From Acanthaster planci (lineage: Eukaryota; Echinodermata; Asteroidea; Valvatida; Acanthasteridae): 64,000 nt of DNA. The stretch is taken from positions 559,746-623,745 of the forward strand of contig NW_019091478.1 of assembly GCF_001949145.1 (NCBI RefSeq). Direction: 5' to 3'. The position numbers were made by a program, and so were the translations under genes. Of this stretch, positions 33,301 to 48,300 are shown piece by piece (within the stretch, counting starts at the first letter, position 1; each line of letters begins with the position of its first letter). The notes beneath the pieces were generated by a model. It had not been told where the DNA came from. It was given only the letters and a program-made list of their open reading frames with translations, and did not search any database.

Positions 33301-36300
33301 AAAGTCTTACATGTAAGACTTTTTTTTCTTTTACAGAAAAGAAGAACAAACTTGTTCAAGCAGGAAAAAAAAATAATTGTCCAAACAGGAACAATACAAA
33401 TAGAGAAAGCCTCAATATAGCGCTGTTTTTGTAGATGTTTGTAGATTTTGCTGGACTAGATTCTCTCTTCTTTGATGATTCGCTTGTTGTGTATGTGCAC
33501 AGCAATAAACAAGCATTGATCCCCTTCGCAGAAATGTTTTCAGTGAGTAAATTCTGGTTTTGTAATCTTAATAGAAAACTTATGCACTGAACTATAAGTG
33601 TTTTTGAAAAGAGTGGATTCAGCTTGGACTCAGTTTCGCTGGTTGCAGACAGAGCTTGAACAAGTGGTCTCGAATGCTGCTTCAAAATGGATAGAACCTG
33701 CTAAACCAAAGTCTAAGCCGAATCCACTGGTTTCAAAAATGCTCTCTGTCTTCCCTGGATGAAATCACGGCAACAGCGCCCTCAGTTGTCTACAAAAGCA
33801 TGGATAATTCTAAGAGATTAAAAAAAGTGCACTTTCCAAAGCATTTAACCAAATAAGAATGTAAAATAGTTTACATATATGCTGAAGATGAGTACAGAGA
33901 TGCAGAAAAACTGTGTTTAAGGAAATTTTATTACACCTACACTTAAATTAGTGTCAAGACCTTAGGTTGGAGCTAAAAGACAGCCATGAATTCCTTGAGA
34001 CCTTCTGCCTTTAATTAACCCTCATAAGCCTAAAGCTCACAACTTCAGCTGTCCCTCTAAACTGCCATGTTGCCACTACTGTTGATAGTTCAATCCATAC
34101 TCTCCCCACATACCTGCTGACGCCAACTTTTCCAAAGGTGTCTGTTCTGGAGATCTCGGGTCGGATGCAGGCTCTGTCCTTGCGCTGGGCGGGATCTCTC
34201 ATCCAATCGTCCCAAAACCTGAAAAGGAGAACAGACACAATGCTTTAGTTCGAACCACGGACAAACAGCCTCGCAAGTGGAAAAATCTCATAGTCCGAGT
34301 TATTTCCATTTTCCAATTTTCAACATCTCTACACCATACATGAAATCTTGCACAACAATGGCACAGACACAGGGGCAAATCCAAAACCCAATGGGGGGCG
34401 GGGTTGGCACCAAATTTGTTTTGCAAGGAAGGGCCCAAAAACATGGACATATTTCATGTAACATTTCATGACCTAAAGGGGCGAGGCTACATTTCGAGGA
34501 TTCATACAAGCTGTTTGAAAGCAGGGAAATGAAACAGATCAAACAAATTGCTTTTTTTTCCCATTATTTAAAAAAAAAAATTGGGGCTGGGGGGGGCATG
34601 CCCATTCTAATCCACCTTTGTAGGAACACTAACTAACCCTTGCCCACCCAAATCCTTGAATCAAATACTCAGGTTTGTATGATTTTTTAAAGCATGCAGT
34701 AGAGACTGGCCAAGACATCACTGCTCCCTCAGTGGCATGATGACCTACGAATTCAATCAAAAAGAAAACGGCAATGCTGGAACTCTCATCATTGTGACCC
34801 ACCATTTCAAAGCCAGGCTGAAGGCCTTTTAGCAATTATCTGGAAAATGGCACTAGGGCATATACAGATGAGAGTTTTGAGTATGAGAGTTTTTTGCAAG
34901 ACAAAAATCTGTGCAATGGATCGCCTTGAAGCGCAGAAATGACCAGTGGGGAAGGGGACTCCTCAAACTTCAAAATGACCGACATGTACTTCAGCCAAGT
35001 TTTGGAATGGTGCGTCACAATTATGTGAGATGCTGCTGCGGACCGAAACTTCTGAGGGGCTTTGAGTTGAGGCACAGCCCCGTGGAGTGTTACAGTTAAG
35101 ACCTACCCTTGTGGCCATTTGGACTCTAGTTCCAGCCATATTTCCTTCCTCATCATCCAACCGAGCCCAGGAAAGAAGTCGCTCCGGTACAGCAATTCTG
35201 CAGGGAAAAAGGAGAAACAATACTTAAATATCTTCAGTCTGAAAAGTTCCAGCTATTTGCCATGGCAACCAGCTCATGCTGACTAAACTCATTTTCCAAA
35301 GGTGACCACTGTACATGTACATGTATGTGATCAGGACTTCTCAAGCATTTCATTAACTAATTTCAAAGACAATCATTAACCCAAACCCTCAGGCCCTTTT
35401 TGCTAGGGACCCTCCTCGATCCTCCAGAATCCTCCAATGTGGGGGGTGAAAAAGTTGGATTCTTCTTCAATCCTCCAAAATTTCTTGAAAATGTTACTTG
35501 GAGGTGTGCCTACTGCCTCAATCCTTCAAAATCCTCCAGCAATTCCCGTCATTATGTTGAGGCAGTGCGAATGGCATCCTTGAGCAGTGCAGTTGATTCA
35601 AAAGAAATGCTGGGCTGAATTTATGCATGACTAAACAAAAACAACACAAGGTCTAACCCACAACCTTCACGTATGGCTTCCTTCAGAATAAGCCATGCAC
35701 TTTTGACGTTCACCCTAAATCCTCCAAAATCCTCCAAAACCGCCCAAAGGATTTTGGAGGATTGAGGAGGATTAGGGTTAAAGTCTGTGTTGCTAGTTGC
35801 TCAAGGACCCCATCTTTGACATTTCCTACTACATCCAACTACCAGTGTTACTAAAAATCATCTGTTAGTACATCAAATGTCAAGCCTTCTCTTTCCTAGA
35901 TTCCTGACTGAGAGTTAGAAGATATGAATTCCTTCAAACAGTACATTTTCTCACATACAAATGTAAAACAATATTTCAACACAATTTCCCTTAATTTCAG
36001 AATATAAAAATACCATTTGTGTCAGTTGTGAATTGCACTTTGACAAAAATAATAAACCAAAAAAAATAAATTTTACACATGCACTTTTGTGTGTCCAATG
36101 TGGCTAATGCCGAATGAAAATGCCTGACTACGAATTCTTCTAAATATTTTCTACCTTTTCAATGGGCAAATCCCAAACTATAAATGATACAAGACACTGT
36201 ACATGTACATGACAGTAAAAGCACTTTTAGGAATTCATTTCGTTGTGGTTGTCCCGTATCTACAGCAACCACTCTGCTCACAAAAAATAACTCGTCCTAG

Positions 36301-39300
36301 TTATCAGTGTTATCAGTACATACAGCACATGCACCGTATGGACAATGTCTTTCTGCTGTTTTATTTGTAACATTTTCAGTGAAAATGAATATCCACTTGT
36401 CTGCGGGCCTTTCATTTCTGCAGGGTGGCATCTCACTTGTAAGAGCTTATCTACCTCTCCATTCGTCATTTTGCATTTATCCCGGGGACACAAAGTGGTT
36501 CATTGCATTCACTAGCAAAATGTACAAACAATGATGTGACATCTTCGACGTGCCTTGAGGGGCGACAGAGGCCAGCTGTCATAACGATTCCGTGAGTCCA
36601 ATTCAGCCGTTCTCCATGTGACACTTTTATTGCTTTTTTCGGGGGGGGGGTTTCAGTAGAGAGACGTTAGGTTGGGCAGGGACCTACCGGCGTCATCTGA
36701 TATCCTGGAGTCTTTGCCATTATCGTTCCAAGCTGACACGCACCACAGAGTTGGGTCTTCTTGCAATAAAGGATACGTCGCCAGGAAGTACTCAAAGAAA
36801 TCTATAGACACGTCCAAATCGTCTGGATGAAAGCAAACAGAAATACGTGTATATGAAGAAAAAATTGCACTCCAAAATTCTGAAGGCTTGAAGGTTTGAG
36901 TTGCTGAAACGGTGATTTATAAGAGCAGTATGAATTATATTAAAATATAATGAATGCTGTGGCCATTTCATTTTCACATAAAATGGATTCGGCTTAAGGT
37001 TAAAGCAATTTTTCTGTTTAGACTCACAAGTTAATGGATATGGGTCTTTATGACAAAGCATAATGTGTATATAATGCAGTGATTCACTGCAGGTGAACAG
37101 GAGCTGGAAATTTAACGTGTACAAAAAAATATCAATCTTGTGCCGTACTGTGCTGAATCAAAAACTTATTTTTAAAAGGAGCCATCAACGACACAGGCCA
37201 AAATCGTACTGCACCACAAGGCAGTTGCCTGAAGGAACCAACTTTCTCACTCCACAATCAACATCTTGCATATGTTTCCCCCTGCTAATTTAAGAGATTT
37301 TCAAAGACATATACGTGTATGAAAAGTTCTACACAACACAAATGGATTTGGAAGCCTAGTGAATAATCTCATCATAAATCACACACAAACTGTGAACAAC
37401 CGCTATGCCCCAGCAGAAGCTATAGATTCCAAAATGTAAGCTTAATACAGCTTTTAATATGATAAGAATTTTTCTTTTCCACTTATATCCACATTTTGTA
37501 CATCTGCTTGATGCTGCAAGAATTTCAAGATGGACACATGACATGGACACATGAGATCAATCTGCAAGGCAATAGTTTTTCCCCTAAGCATTCCTGACCG
37601 CTGTGCAGCGCTTGCCACCACCGTGGGTTTTGTCAAAAGGACACAGGTGCGCCTTGCAAAGTATGAAATCTGACACCCCACACAGGGCGTGCTATGAAGA
37701 AGTAAAACTCCTGAACCAAGTAACCCCTTGGCCAGTAAAAAGCTTTGGGAATTTGAAACCTAATTCTGGTCTAATTGTCCAAAGATAGGCACGAGGACGC
37801 TGAGTCACGAGCTCCCCTTTCCCAAGGATTCTCTCTGGAGGACCTGCTCCTCGTTAACAGATTCATGGCCGGACAAATCGACGGGAGAAAGACGCAGAGA
37901 GATGAAGACGCGACACAGGCAGGTGTATTTTTAGAGCCGCCCCCACCACTGGGGAATCGGGATGTTGTTTGCTTCTTTCTCCCCCATTCGCCCTACTTCA
38001 TCATGGAATCAACCGCGGGTTTCTCAGCTTCTGTTTCTCTAACACTCTCTCGCTGTGTTTGCTTAAGAGGGTCTGCTGGAGTATGTGTTGTGTGAGTGGC
38101 CCGATTGAGAGGCGGAAATGTTATTCTTGGTTTAATGGTGGTGAGATTCTTGAACAGGTTTGTTATTACGACAGCTGAAGGGGCAATGAGTGAGTAAAGC
38201 CAGTTGGAATGAAGAATTGTTAAAAATTTATGCTCTGGGCTTAATCAGAGATATTCAAAATAAAATTTAGCAAATCTCCGAGAGATTGCAACATCGAGGT
38301 ACATGTATTTTAAGTTTTACAAATCTTAGAATCTTATTTCAATTTTTCTTATTTTGGGGGGAACGCAGGGTTTCTGCTGAAAACATTTTAAAGAAGCCAA
38401 AGGGTCCGGCATTAAGAGCACACTTTTACATACATCTACATGTACAGCTCTGTTTCTGGTCCTTAAGCCAGTTCGGTATTTCAAAAAGGCATGGCCACCC
38501 TTATAAGACAGACCTCATGAACACATTATTTGCGAATAAGCCGACATATTTCATTTTCGGGTATGCCCTACTGATATATGTATATAGCGAACTGGCTCAC
38601 CAACCGGTGACAATGGTGGCTGGCAAATGGAACCCTGGGGACGAGGTAGGAGTGGGAACAAGGACAGGTTGGACTCCGAGAGGGTGAGGGATCTAACAAA
38701 AAAGGAACTACATGTGCATGATGCCAGTAAGATTAAGGGGGAAGAAATGAGCTCCAAGGGAATTGCTCCTGTCTTTAATGGACATATTACCTCTAGGCTC
38801 ACTCTGGCCACGACATAAATGTTCATATACCCTACCTTCTACAATTATCACTGCATCGTAGTTGAATTCATGGAACACTTTATTCAGGGCCCACTTGTAG
38901 TGTCTCGCTATCTTGTAATATCCTTCAAACTTCTTCTGCTGTGCCGGTAAACTTATACTGCTCAAATCCGGTTGCTGAGGGAAAGCATAGAGAAACTATC
39001 AGATTTAAGACTATAGTGCAGGAAGAGACTAACACCACATGTCAGCACAGTTGTTAATAATAGAGAATATCCAAGCAGTTTTACGTGCACAAATCAATGC
39101 AAACATCGACGTTTTTCATCCTAGAATGGTGTCACAGTTTTGCATTTGCACTAGCATAAGAACCAAAAGGGCACCCGAAAATGGCAAAAAAACAATAATA
39201 CTACTAAAAATAAGGTTAACTAAACAAAGTGCATTTTCAATGACTGTAGTACAAAGTAATGTAATGCATTGACCCCTTTAATTCTTACTTGCAGGCTGAA

Positions 39301-42300
39301 AAGAGGCCACAGCCACACAGTAGAAAAAAACTGAGGTTTGGGAAATAGACATGATGTATGATGATTTCTTGTAGGTGCCATTCAAATATGCCCGGAATGG
39401 CCTTCCCTACCGTATCCAAACTCACATGACTGCAACGCAATGCACTCCTTGTACGTGTAACTAAATCATAGATTTACAGCAGCCCGGCAAAGATTGGATT
39501 GACTCCAGCTCATTAACCACGTCAATCACTCGATCTGAGCCAAAGATGCATTCAAGGCTGAAGACTGTGATGGGATCTCCACAAGGCCAAAAATAAATCA
39601 ACAAATAAAAAAAAATGACGGAAGATTAAAATTTGTCATTAAAGGCACAGAAGCTTCTCCTTTTAAATCAATGGGTAAATCAATTGACAAACAATATGTG
39701 CAGTAGGCCTATGTACAGTACATGCAAGTGCAATTATAATTGTATTGAAATTGAAATGATGTTATAAAAGTATAAATGATGCTGTGTGGGACTTGATCCA
39801 TAAGGAAAAATGTAAACCTCGGTGTACAATCAATTAGATGCAGCTTGCTGAGAACTGCCTGCCTTTTTTCAACTGTAACCTTACCATTTGCATGCTTGAA
39901 GTTTAACCCTCACCCCCAAGGGTGTATGTAAAATCGGATTGAAATTGGAGGATTTGGGACTGTTAGGGTTAATGTACAGGTACAATGTACACATGTACAT
40001 GTACGCACATGTACCAGTGAACTGCAATTAGACTTTATCTTTCAGATTGTGATGAAACCACCAATTGTCTGGAGGGATAACAGAACAGTGATGACCAAGT
40101 GAACAGCGACTGTTGGAACATTTTTCCACAGGCCACACGAACACGAAGGCGACAATAATGCCATCAATAAAAGTGAAGAGGCAATAATACCAGCAAGAGC
40201 ATTTAGAATTCAGTGGATATGCATGGAATGTTCAAATGACCATTTTTTACTTGGGAAGGGTCTGTCACAAAGTGAGTAATAATTGATTTTAAAGGTTTCA
40301 AGATGTGCAGTACATGTATGCATATACTGTACGTGTACATTCAGCATATAAGAGGCATGCAACTTGGACTTTGACAGAAACAAAACGAGGAAATTCCGAT
40401 CTTTACAAGACTTTGTACAGTGTTTTTCAATTTCCAATGGCATGAGCATGAAGTGAAAAACAAGGCAATCAGCTGATCTGAGGAAAAGTTGCATGCCTGA
40501 CGTGAATGTACATGTGTATGTACCATGCACTGTTAAGTAAATACCGGTACATGTATTATGCTGCAACCATCTCGTGATCCAACATTTGAAGCCCCAACCA
40601 GGTGCATTTGTTGCTGTACATGTACATGTCAGGCCAAACCTGGGTAAATATTTTTTTTCGGACAAAGCTGTGCATACACTGTGTCATGCAGACATCAGTA
40701 CAATGTGCACGAGCCTGCAGATGCACATGCGCACACACTATACCGAATTCATCAGAACTGCATTTTTCCAGTTATTTGGACTAGGGCAATGTTGTGGCAA
40801 AAGGTTTGGGTGTGACATGTGGTAAATTGCCCAAATTCAGCCAATCGGAAAAATAATTCACCGGCGAACAGACAATGTGCTGGCATTTTCAGGATCTCTG
40901 CTTTAGCCAGAGGAAGAGAGAGACAAACGAATGAGGAAAGGGGGGGGGGTGATTACAATAATTGCGTGGGCACAGTAGGACCGAGACTTTCCCCTGTAGG
41001 AACAGAAACAAGAGCTGGGCCGGGCATATCCCAGGAATCGATTTGTGCCCGGAGGCCCTGCTTTACACGGGGCACCGAGCAACGAGACATCTCCATGCCG
41101 TTTTTCCACTAACTGAATCACATCAAGGCCCGGCATCGACAGACAGAGGCAGTCGGCAATTCCAAATAATTAGGAGAGAGATTATCCTTGATTACAGCAA
41201 AATGAAAAATTCCTCAGGATGGCAGGCTGTGCAACCAGCAAAGAAAAATAATTCCGTATTTTGAAGTACAGAAAGCAGACGAGCGACTTTTTCTTCAGAG
41301 CATTACGGTAACTCAGCCTGGGTCAAGATGAATAGTACTCACAGCTTCATTTCGGAATTTGGGTCCTCCAACTCAGAGGAGAAAGAGCTCTAATACCGAC
41401 ATGTATTTTCAGACACAAGGGTGGATTGCCATATCAGAACAGACAAATATCACATTAGGCATGGGAGCTGGGAATGTTCCAATGCAATCTCTTGTTGGAC
41501 TTCTTGTTTTTTTTCTACATCACAAATTCTTCTTCGGTATCTTGGGATTAAATGTCAGACTGTCAGCAGCACAACTGAGAAAAAAAAAAGGGTTATATTA
41601 CTTTGTCCTCAATTTATCTGTATTTGTGAAAAGCACAGATATCTAAAAAATTCTCACACTATCAAACAAAGGACCAAACTTCACTTCTTTGTCCTTTGTA
41701 CATTGTAAGACCCATAGAATTATAAAGTGCTACCCCTTATAATTCTATGGTTCTGAAAATGTACATGTATTTATGATAGATAAATTTACGGTACATGTAC
41801 ATGTAACTATGAGATACCATTTAGGGCTCTCAACTCATGAAAAAGGAAATTACATGTAGCAATTATTTCAGGCTATGTGTACCGGTAATTACATGTACAT
41901 GCACATGTACATGTAACAGAACATGTCTATCCATATGAGCACATATCTAATGTAACTAAAATACAATGTACCGGTGTTTGTACCGGTATGTACATGCAGC
42001 TGAGCATTTAGCAAAAAATCCATTCAACTTTCAGATGCTGGATCAGAGATGTCAACTTTCCTTGTATATATACTCTAGTTAAGATGTTTAATCATGGCTG
42101 CCTCTCAAGCTTAAATTTTCCTACGCGCTAGAATGTACATGTACATGTACATGCATATACCCACTGGTACCAATTAGTAGTGCAGATGCAATATGTATGT
42201 ACATTTATACTCTGCAAAATTGCCAAAGAGGGCTTTGTCCATGTGTACATGTTCAGTGATATACATGTAACTCATGAATTTTCCTGTTTAATAAAACCAA

Positions 42301-45300
42301 ACTGTACACATATTCATGTAATTCACTGCAGGGGTTATGTGCCATTTTTTATGCATGGAATTCCTATGTCTACATGGTGTAATACAATCTTTCGTACTCT
42401 CTGTGTCTTCACGGCAACCCATGGGAAAAGTCGCCTACAAAATGTATGCCGTTAATGGCAGGTGGTATTGCTGGTGGGAATCATCCGTGAACCTTAATTA
42501 TTCATAGCACTGTATCCAATGGGCAATTTCCTGAGAAACGATGCACTTTGACAATGCATATGGCCACACTGAGGACATTATGAATTCTGTTCACAAACAG
42601 GTGGGCAAAAAAAGCTAATAAACCAAGGCAAAAAAGAAAATTGGAGGAAAAAGGATTATGGTAAACACATGCCGATCAAGGCCAATGCTTCCTTGAATGT
42701 TTTGATGAACAAAAACACATGTAAAGATGGATGCAAAATAAACTGCATGTGCTAGTATCTACTGAAGCTTTTCTTTTCCATTTGAAAGCTCCTGTAACGT
42801 ATCTCGTATCTGAGTTTCTGTTACTGTTCTCTTCTGTTTGTGGTGGTGTTTCTGTTCTTTCCGAGGCTCAATGCATCTAACAACACATAAGTGAGTATGA
42901 TTCTTCCAACAACCATGAGACTCGGACCTCAAGCAAACTTCAAGTAAAGCAAGTTCAAAATGTAGCCTCAAATTTATTAATTTGCTTTATGTACTGGCAC
43001 CTGTGCATTAAAACAAATATCTGATGGCATAAACTACCGGTGGCAAAATCCGTATGGGAAATGTACATGTGTGTACATCTATTTTAAATTCTTGGCAACA
43101 CTGGCCCAAACCATATCTGACCCCAATTCCACCCTTCATGTACAATATATGAATAATGGTACCTCTGAATTTTGCAACTGTTTTTTTTCCAATAATTCTT
43201 TTTTTAATGTTAACCGAGGGCTAGACCTCACATCTGAATTAAGGGATAAATATTCAAGTCGGACAGGTCCACAGTCCGACCATCTGACCCTGCAGACACT
43301 CCGCATGGCCACTCAGAATTCAAGTCAGGGACTCTGGTGCAGTCAAGGAGGTAACGCAATCCGCCAAGCAACGACCAGCCAAATGGATTGGTTGAGTAAT
43401 GGGACACTGGGAATATCGGGCCAAAGTAGGCCAGCAAATTTTATCCGGCATCCGGGCAAGGTGGTTTACCCACGAGGCCGGCGGCGGAGCGCTACTTGGG
43501 ACGTAAACAGCCACGAGTACCGCCAACACTCAAGGGTGTCCAGCTGGTAAGATTTCAATATAACAGCCACAACTTCAGTCAAATGCACATTTTTGGCAGC
43601 TACTCGCCTTTTTGTACACCGATAAATACCTGTCCCATGTTTTTTTCCAAAAATGTCACCAAAGATTATAGCCAAAATTGGTAAATATTCATTATTCCGT
43701 CACCACGATGATTGAAAACTGGTACCCTCTAATGGTAATCCAAACACTGCAGAATATTTAGGAACTTGAGAGGACCAGGCAGTTCTGTTCAAATACCAAC
43801 AAAACTCTCTTTTAAACAACAAGAAACTGACACATTACAGGAGTTACATGAACATTTCATGCATGTGTACATGTATCTATATGACAAGTGCCCATTTAGA
43901 TCATTCCTGGATCTGATAAACAGCAAAATGTCTTCCATTTGATTGTAGGAAACAACTGCACTGTTCAACTGAAAGCCTTACCTTTATGTGGGTGACCTTG
44001 CTGCCAAATTTTTGAATTTCTTCTGCAGTTGCTTGGTGTCCGCAATCCTGGCTCACTATGACCGGGAACTGGCTGGAAGATGGTCTAATTCTAGACAGAT
44101 CAAACAACGACAGCGTTACAGCATTCAACAAAGCTGATGGATGGTTTGCATTCACTGACAAGTCATACAGAAGTTAACATTTTCTGCTGGATTTGTTACG
44201 TCTGAACAGTCTGCTAAAGGCTGTAAAGTGGTTGATAGGTGTCAGCTGACCATACTTTATCAGGTGACTGGGTCAGCTGACCAGGTAATCAATAGTTTTT
44301 CTTGCCTGGCAAATGTGCTTTTCTGTAGTTTGCGGTGCCAAATGCACACATTACACAGACTTCAGCCCATCTACATGTAACTGTACTTGTGTATCCATGC
44401 GCACGTATACATGTACATTTGTATATGTACTTACATGTACATTGTAGCATGGTACACATAACCAGACTGCTCACTGCAGCATGTGAATAGAGCTTGGGAT
44501 TGATTCGTGGGTGCAAAGTTTTCCTGTACATACATATACATGAACTGTGCATATACTTCAAATGTTTCTGCAGCCAATGACCCATAATGCGTGGACATCC
44601 ACTGACTGGTCAAAATCTACGGGTCAAGCAGGCCAAGAGGTACACATATCACTGACAATCACCTGCACGCAAGCATTCATTCATTACACACACAGACTGG
44701 GGAGGGCTTCCAAAAACTGGCCCCCCCCAAAAAAAAATCATCCGCTCCTGGCACTTACTGGAGCAGATTGGTCAGACTCCGTCTAATGGCTTCGGGCCGG
44801 TTGCAGGCGATCATCAATACTGGAATGGTGTAGGAAGAGTACGGATACTTGACCTGTTTGGCCAGTGGAAGCTGGAATGGGTTGGTCTGCGGGGGTTGGG
44901 GTTCCTGCTGGTGGACCACCATGTCCACTTTGGCCACATCAGGCTGATTGGGGGACAGATTTCGACCTGGCAAACGAACACCAGCACAATGAAAGTTAAA
45001 TTCAAATGTTTCACTTGCCGTTAATTATCTTTAATCACAAAGGAAGGGGGTTGCACACTTGGGTCTGTTGAAGGAAGCCTTAACCTAACAGTTCCGAACT
45101 CTCCAATATGAAGCTACCGGTAAGTAACATTTCCATTTTATATACAGCCCGAGGGGGTCAGGATTAACCATTACCAATCCAGATCCTTCAAAATCCAGCT
45201 AAGTCTGTTAGATGATTTTGTGTGACTGGTGTCAGGCGGAACTCTGTCAGCACTGTACATGTACTTCACATAAACTGGCTACAATGCCCATTGAAGTTAA

Positions 45301-48300
45301 ACATTTTAAACACAAAGCCTGTGCCACTGGTTCCCTGCACAGTGCACAATGGTAGGTTTTGGAAGATTCAAGTTTCTCGTAAGAAAAATAGGGCATTACC
45401 GGTAGTGTGTCTTGCACACATTCAACACAAATTTTACAAATGTACACCTTTTTCTCCAAATGTACATGCACACATGAACATCATTTTTTCCAAAGATACT
45501 CCCTTTGTAACAGCTTTGTCACGTTTACAAGTAGGCCGTGCAATTTGTTTTGCTGACAAAGCACATGGGAACAATATTTCACCCCTTTGAACTGCATGTA
45601 CTGTACGACCTTTACAGCTGCATTAACCTTTCATCGAAATGTGAAAAAATGTACCGGTACACCACAAATTTTCCAAGCAGTTGATTGGTTGCAAGACGGT
45701 GCACTTTGATAAATTTTCAAAATTTTCAAAAACTCCTCAAATGTCAAAAAACGCTCTCTCTGGAATCTGTCAGATTTTTGTACTTTTCAAAAAATATTAC
45801 ATGAGCTCCAAACATAAGTGAATGTACATGTATATACACATTTACTTGTACGGTGTACGTACCGGTGTACCACAACTCTCCAGATGTCCAAGTATTTTTT
45901 AGCAAAGGCTATACATGTACATGATAGTTTCAAACTAATGCTGCATGTACATGCATTGCATAATCTCAAGCTGCCAATTTTCAAAGACATTTTTATAAAT
46001 ATTCCACAAAATAACAAGCAAGACAAACAAAAAATCCTCTAGCCCAAACAAAAAATGCACCTATGCCACCCTCCTATGCAACTCAACAAAAATAACTGTG
46101 ATAGCTATGGCAGGTACGTGTTCCTGGCATAAACACACATGATAAATGGATCCAATTTTCTTTTTTAACGGGCTTAGGAAATTCTGGAAATTGTGCATAG
46201 GGTGCAATTTTCCCTGTGGGACATTCTGGTTTTGTGTACCAAGCTCAACGAGTATAACACTGTACAGTAAGTCCATGTACATGTACATTTGTACATGTAG
46301 GGTCTACAGGGACCGGTACAATGTAGGTAGTGAACCAATGCGTGGCCCTATTGGTTTCACTGGAGGGCTGATATGGAAACCAGAAACCATCCAAAATTAA
46401 TCTACATGTATTTGGAGGGTTCTGTGTATTTCACAGAAGAATAAATCCAACAATACCAGTAGTTGGTCCTTGAAACATTAAACCCTTAACACAATGTAGG
46501 GGAAGTGATTCAAATCATCATATCCACAAGAAAAGTTATTCAGACGTTTAAACAATCCTCAATTCAGATCAAGGACGAAAACAAAAATAAGACAGACGAA
46601 ACTGTACGATAAGAAAATCCAAGAATGTGTCAATGACAGAGGGTTCTGGGTTTACACTTGTACATGTACACGAGTCTGTTTCTGCATTCAATTGTGGACC
46701 CTGAACAATAGAGGACAATAAGGTCCCCGATTGACAGAGGGTCCCCGAGTGACAACTGTGTACAAAACATATGGGTGGTCTTATAAAAAAGTACAAACAA
46801 AAGAGAAACAATTGGGGTTCCCCGGTTGCAGGCAAATACACACTTGTGTGTGTGGGGGGTGAGCATTCTGTGACAAGTTTCAGTGGAAACACATACCTGT
46901 ACATGTATTACGTGCACCCTTAGAATGGATATTTGGAACATGTCTGCAGCCACAACATCAGAGAGGAGAGGAAATGTTGGCACGGACTCCCTCCCCAGGG
47001 ACAGCAAAGAAATGTTTCACTAAATCTAGTCACACTTCTGTCATATTTTTTTTAATCAATTTCTTCCCCAACTGCTATTAATCTTTTGAATTGCTGTGGT
47101 TTGTTTTGTGGGCAGCAATGACCATTTCAAATGTTAAAATTCGGTCAATCATTTACTGCTCCTATTTTCCAACATGAAGCCTGTCCTACTTTTGATAATA
47201 GCTTCCTTTTGCTGCATGATATCCTGCAGGAGCTGTTCGTTGATCTGCATCTGGTCTTTCATCTGCTCCTGGAGTCGTTGGAGCCGTTCATTCAGCGACT
47301 GAGACGCGTCCACCTGAAACAGGAACAAGAAACCAATATTTGGCGCCCTCAGTGGCCTGGAACCGCCCACACAACGTGTACCAGTACATGTATGTCTGGC
47401 CAAATCGCTTGTTTCATCATCCTGCCTATCAAATACATGTACATGTACTGAACATGTTTATATCCATGTTGCTGCGTAATGACACGTGGAAATGAAGGTA
47501 TAATTACAGTCCTATGGTCGAGAGTACTGCTTGTAATCAGCACAGTTATAAATAATCTCCATTGCACCTGTCTTTGGAAGGCCATGTAGTCTAGCGACAC
47601 GTAACTTGCATTTACCATTTATACCGCAGCTTCACACCATCAGCCATTTACAGGCGTCCACTAAACTGGTTTCATTCTCAAGATATTTTACATTGAAGTG
47701 GTCAGAAGCAAAGGAAATTCATGTATGTAATAATTGTGCATGGTCAGCATGTTCTACAGCGGGGGCAACCCCAAATGCCTCTTATCGCTAAACCTCCCGC
47801 ATCCTTCAAAATCCACCAACTGAAGGGTCTTGGAAGGGATTTGCAGGACTGAAGCAAGTCCACTGCAAGCACAGGTAATAATGTAAAGTACAATTATGAA
47901 ACTTAATATTGAACAGTGGAGGACTTTGCAGGAAAAAGCGAAGAATATTTAAATGGCTTATGTAATGCATGGTCTTTTCATACATTGTGTCTCTTTTTGC
48001 CTTTTTTATTCCAATTTTGGTTTCAAAGGGTATTTTGGTGCCTTTCTAGTTTTCTTGCTGATGAATACTGGGTATTTTCACATTCGACGTCCACCCTTAA
48101 AGGAAACTTCAGAGTCAATTTGATTCATGCACAAAAATGTTCTGGGCTACTGGCCTAAACGTACTTTTCTTTGTTGAATCATTGTTCTGACTTATCTGGC
48201 AATAACTAACGAGCCACCCTTTATCAGAAACGTATTCAGTGAGCAAATTTTGCAGGTTAAAAAAGAGTGCCACGACACTTTCTTGTAAGTCTGGGCAGCT

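Larger units (their letters stand above)
38975..43981 (-). other. MGAT1 intron, about 5 kb
   Basis: Contains the TTAA-CCCT element at 39903, dense TACATG runs at 40000, 40620 and 41760-42160, a perfect 14-bp stem-loop at 41712-41750, and two repeat-poor islands at 40850-41280 and 43225-43550. Confidence 0.6.

Noticed and set aside
34963-35220. 85-codon minus-strand open frame over MGAT1 exon 7
   Set aside because: It is in the wrong register. The frame joining the neighbouring exons by phase gives SDFFPGLGW, which matches GnT-I.
37775-38095. 106-codon plus-strand open frame inside an MGAT1 intron
   Set aside because: Acidic and proline-rich but unrecognised, antisense to MGAT1 and without clear splice partners. 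Treated as a possible regulatory island only.
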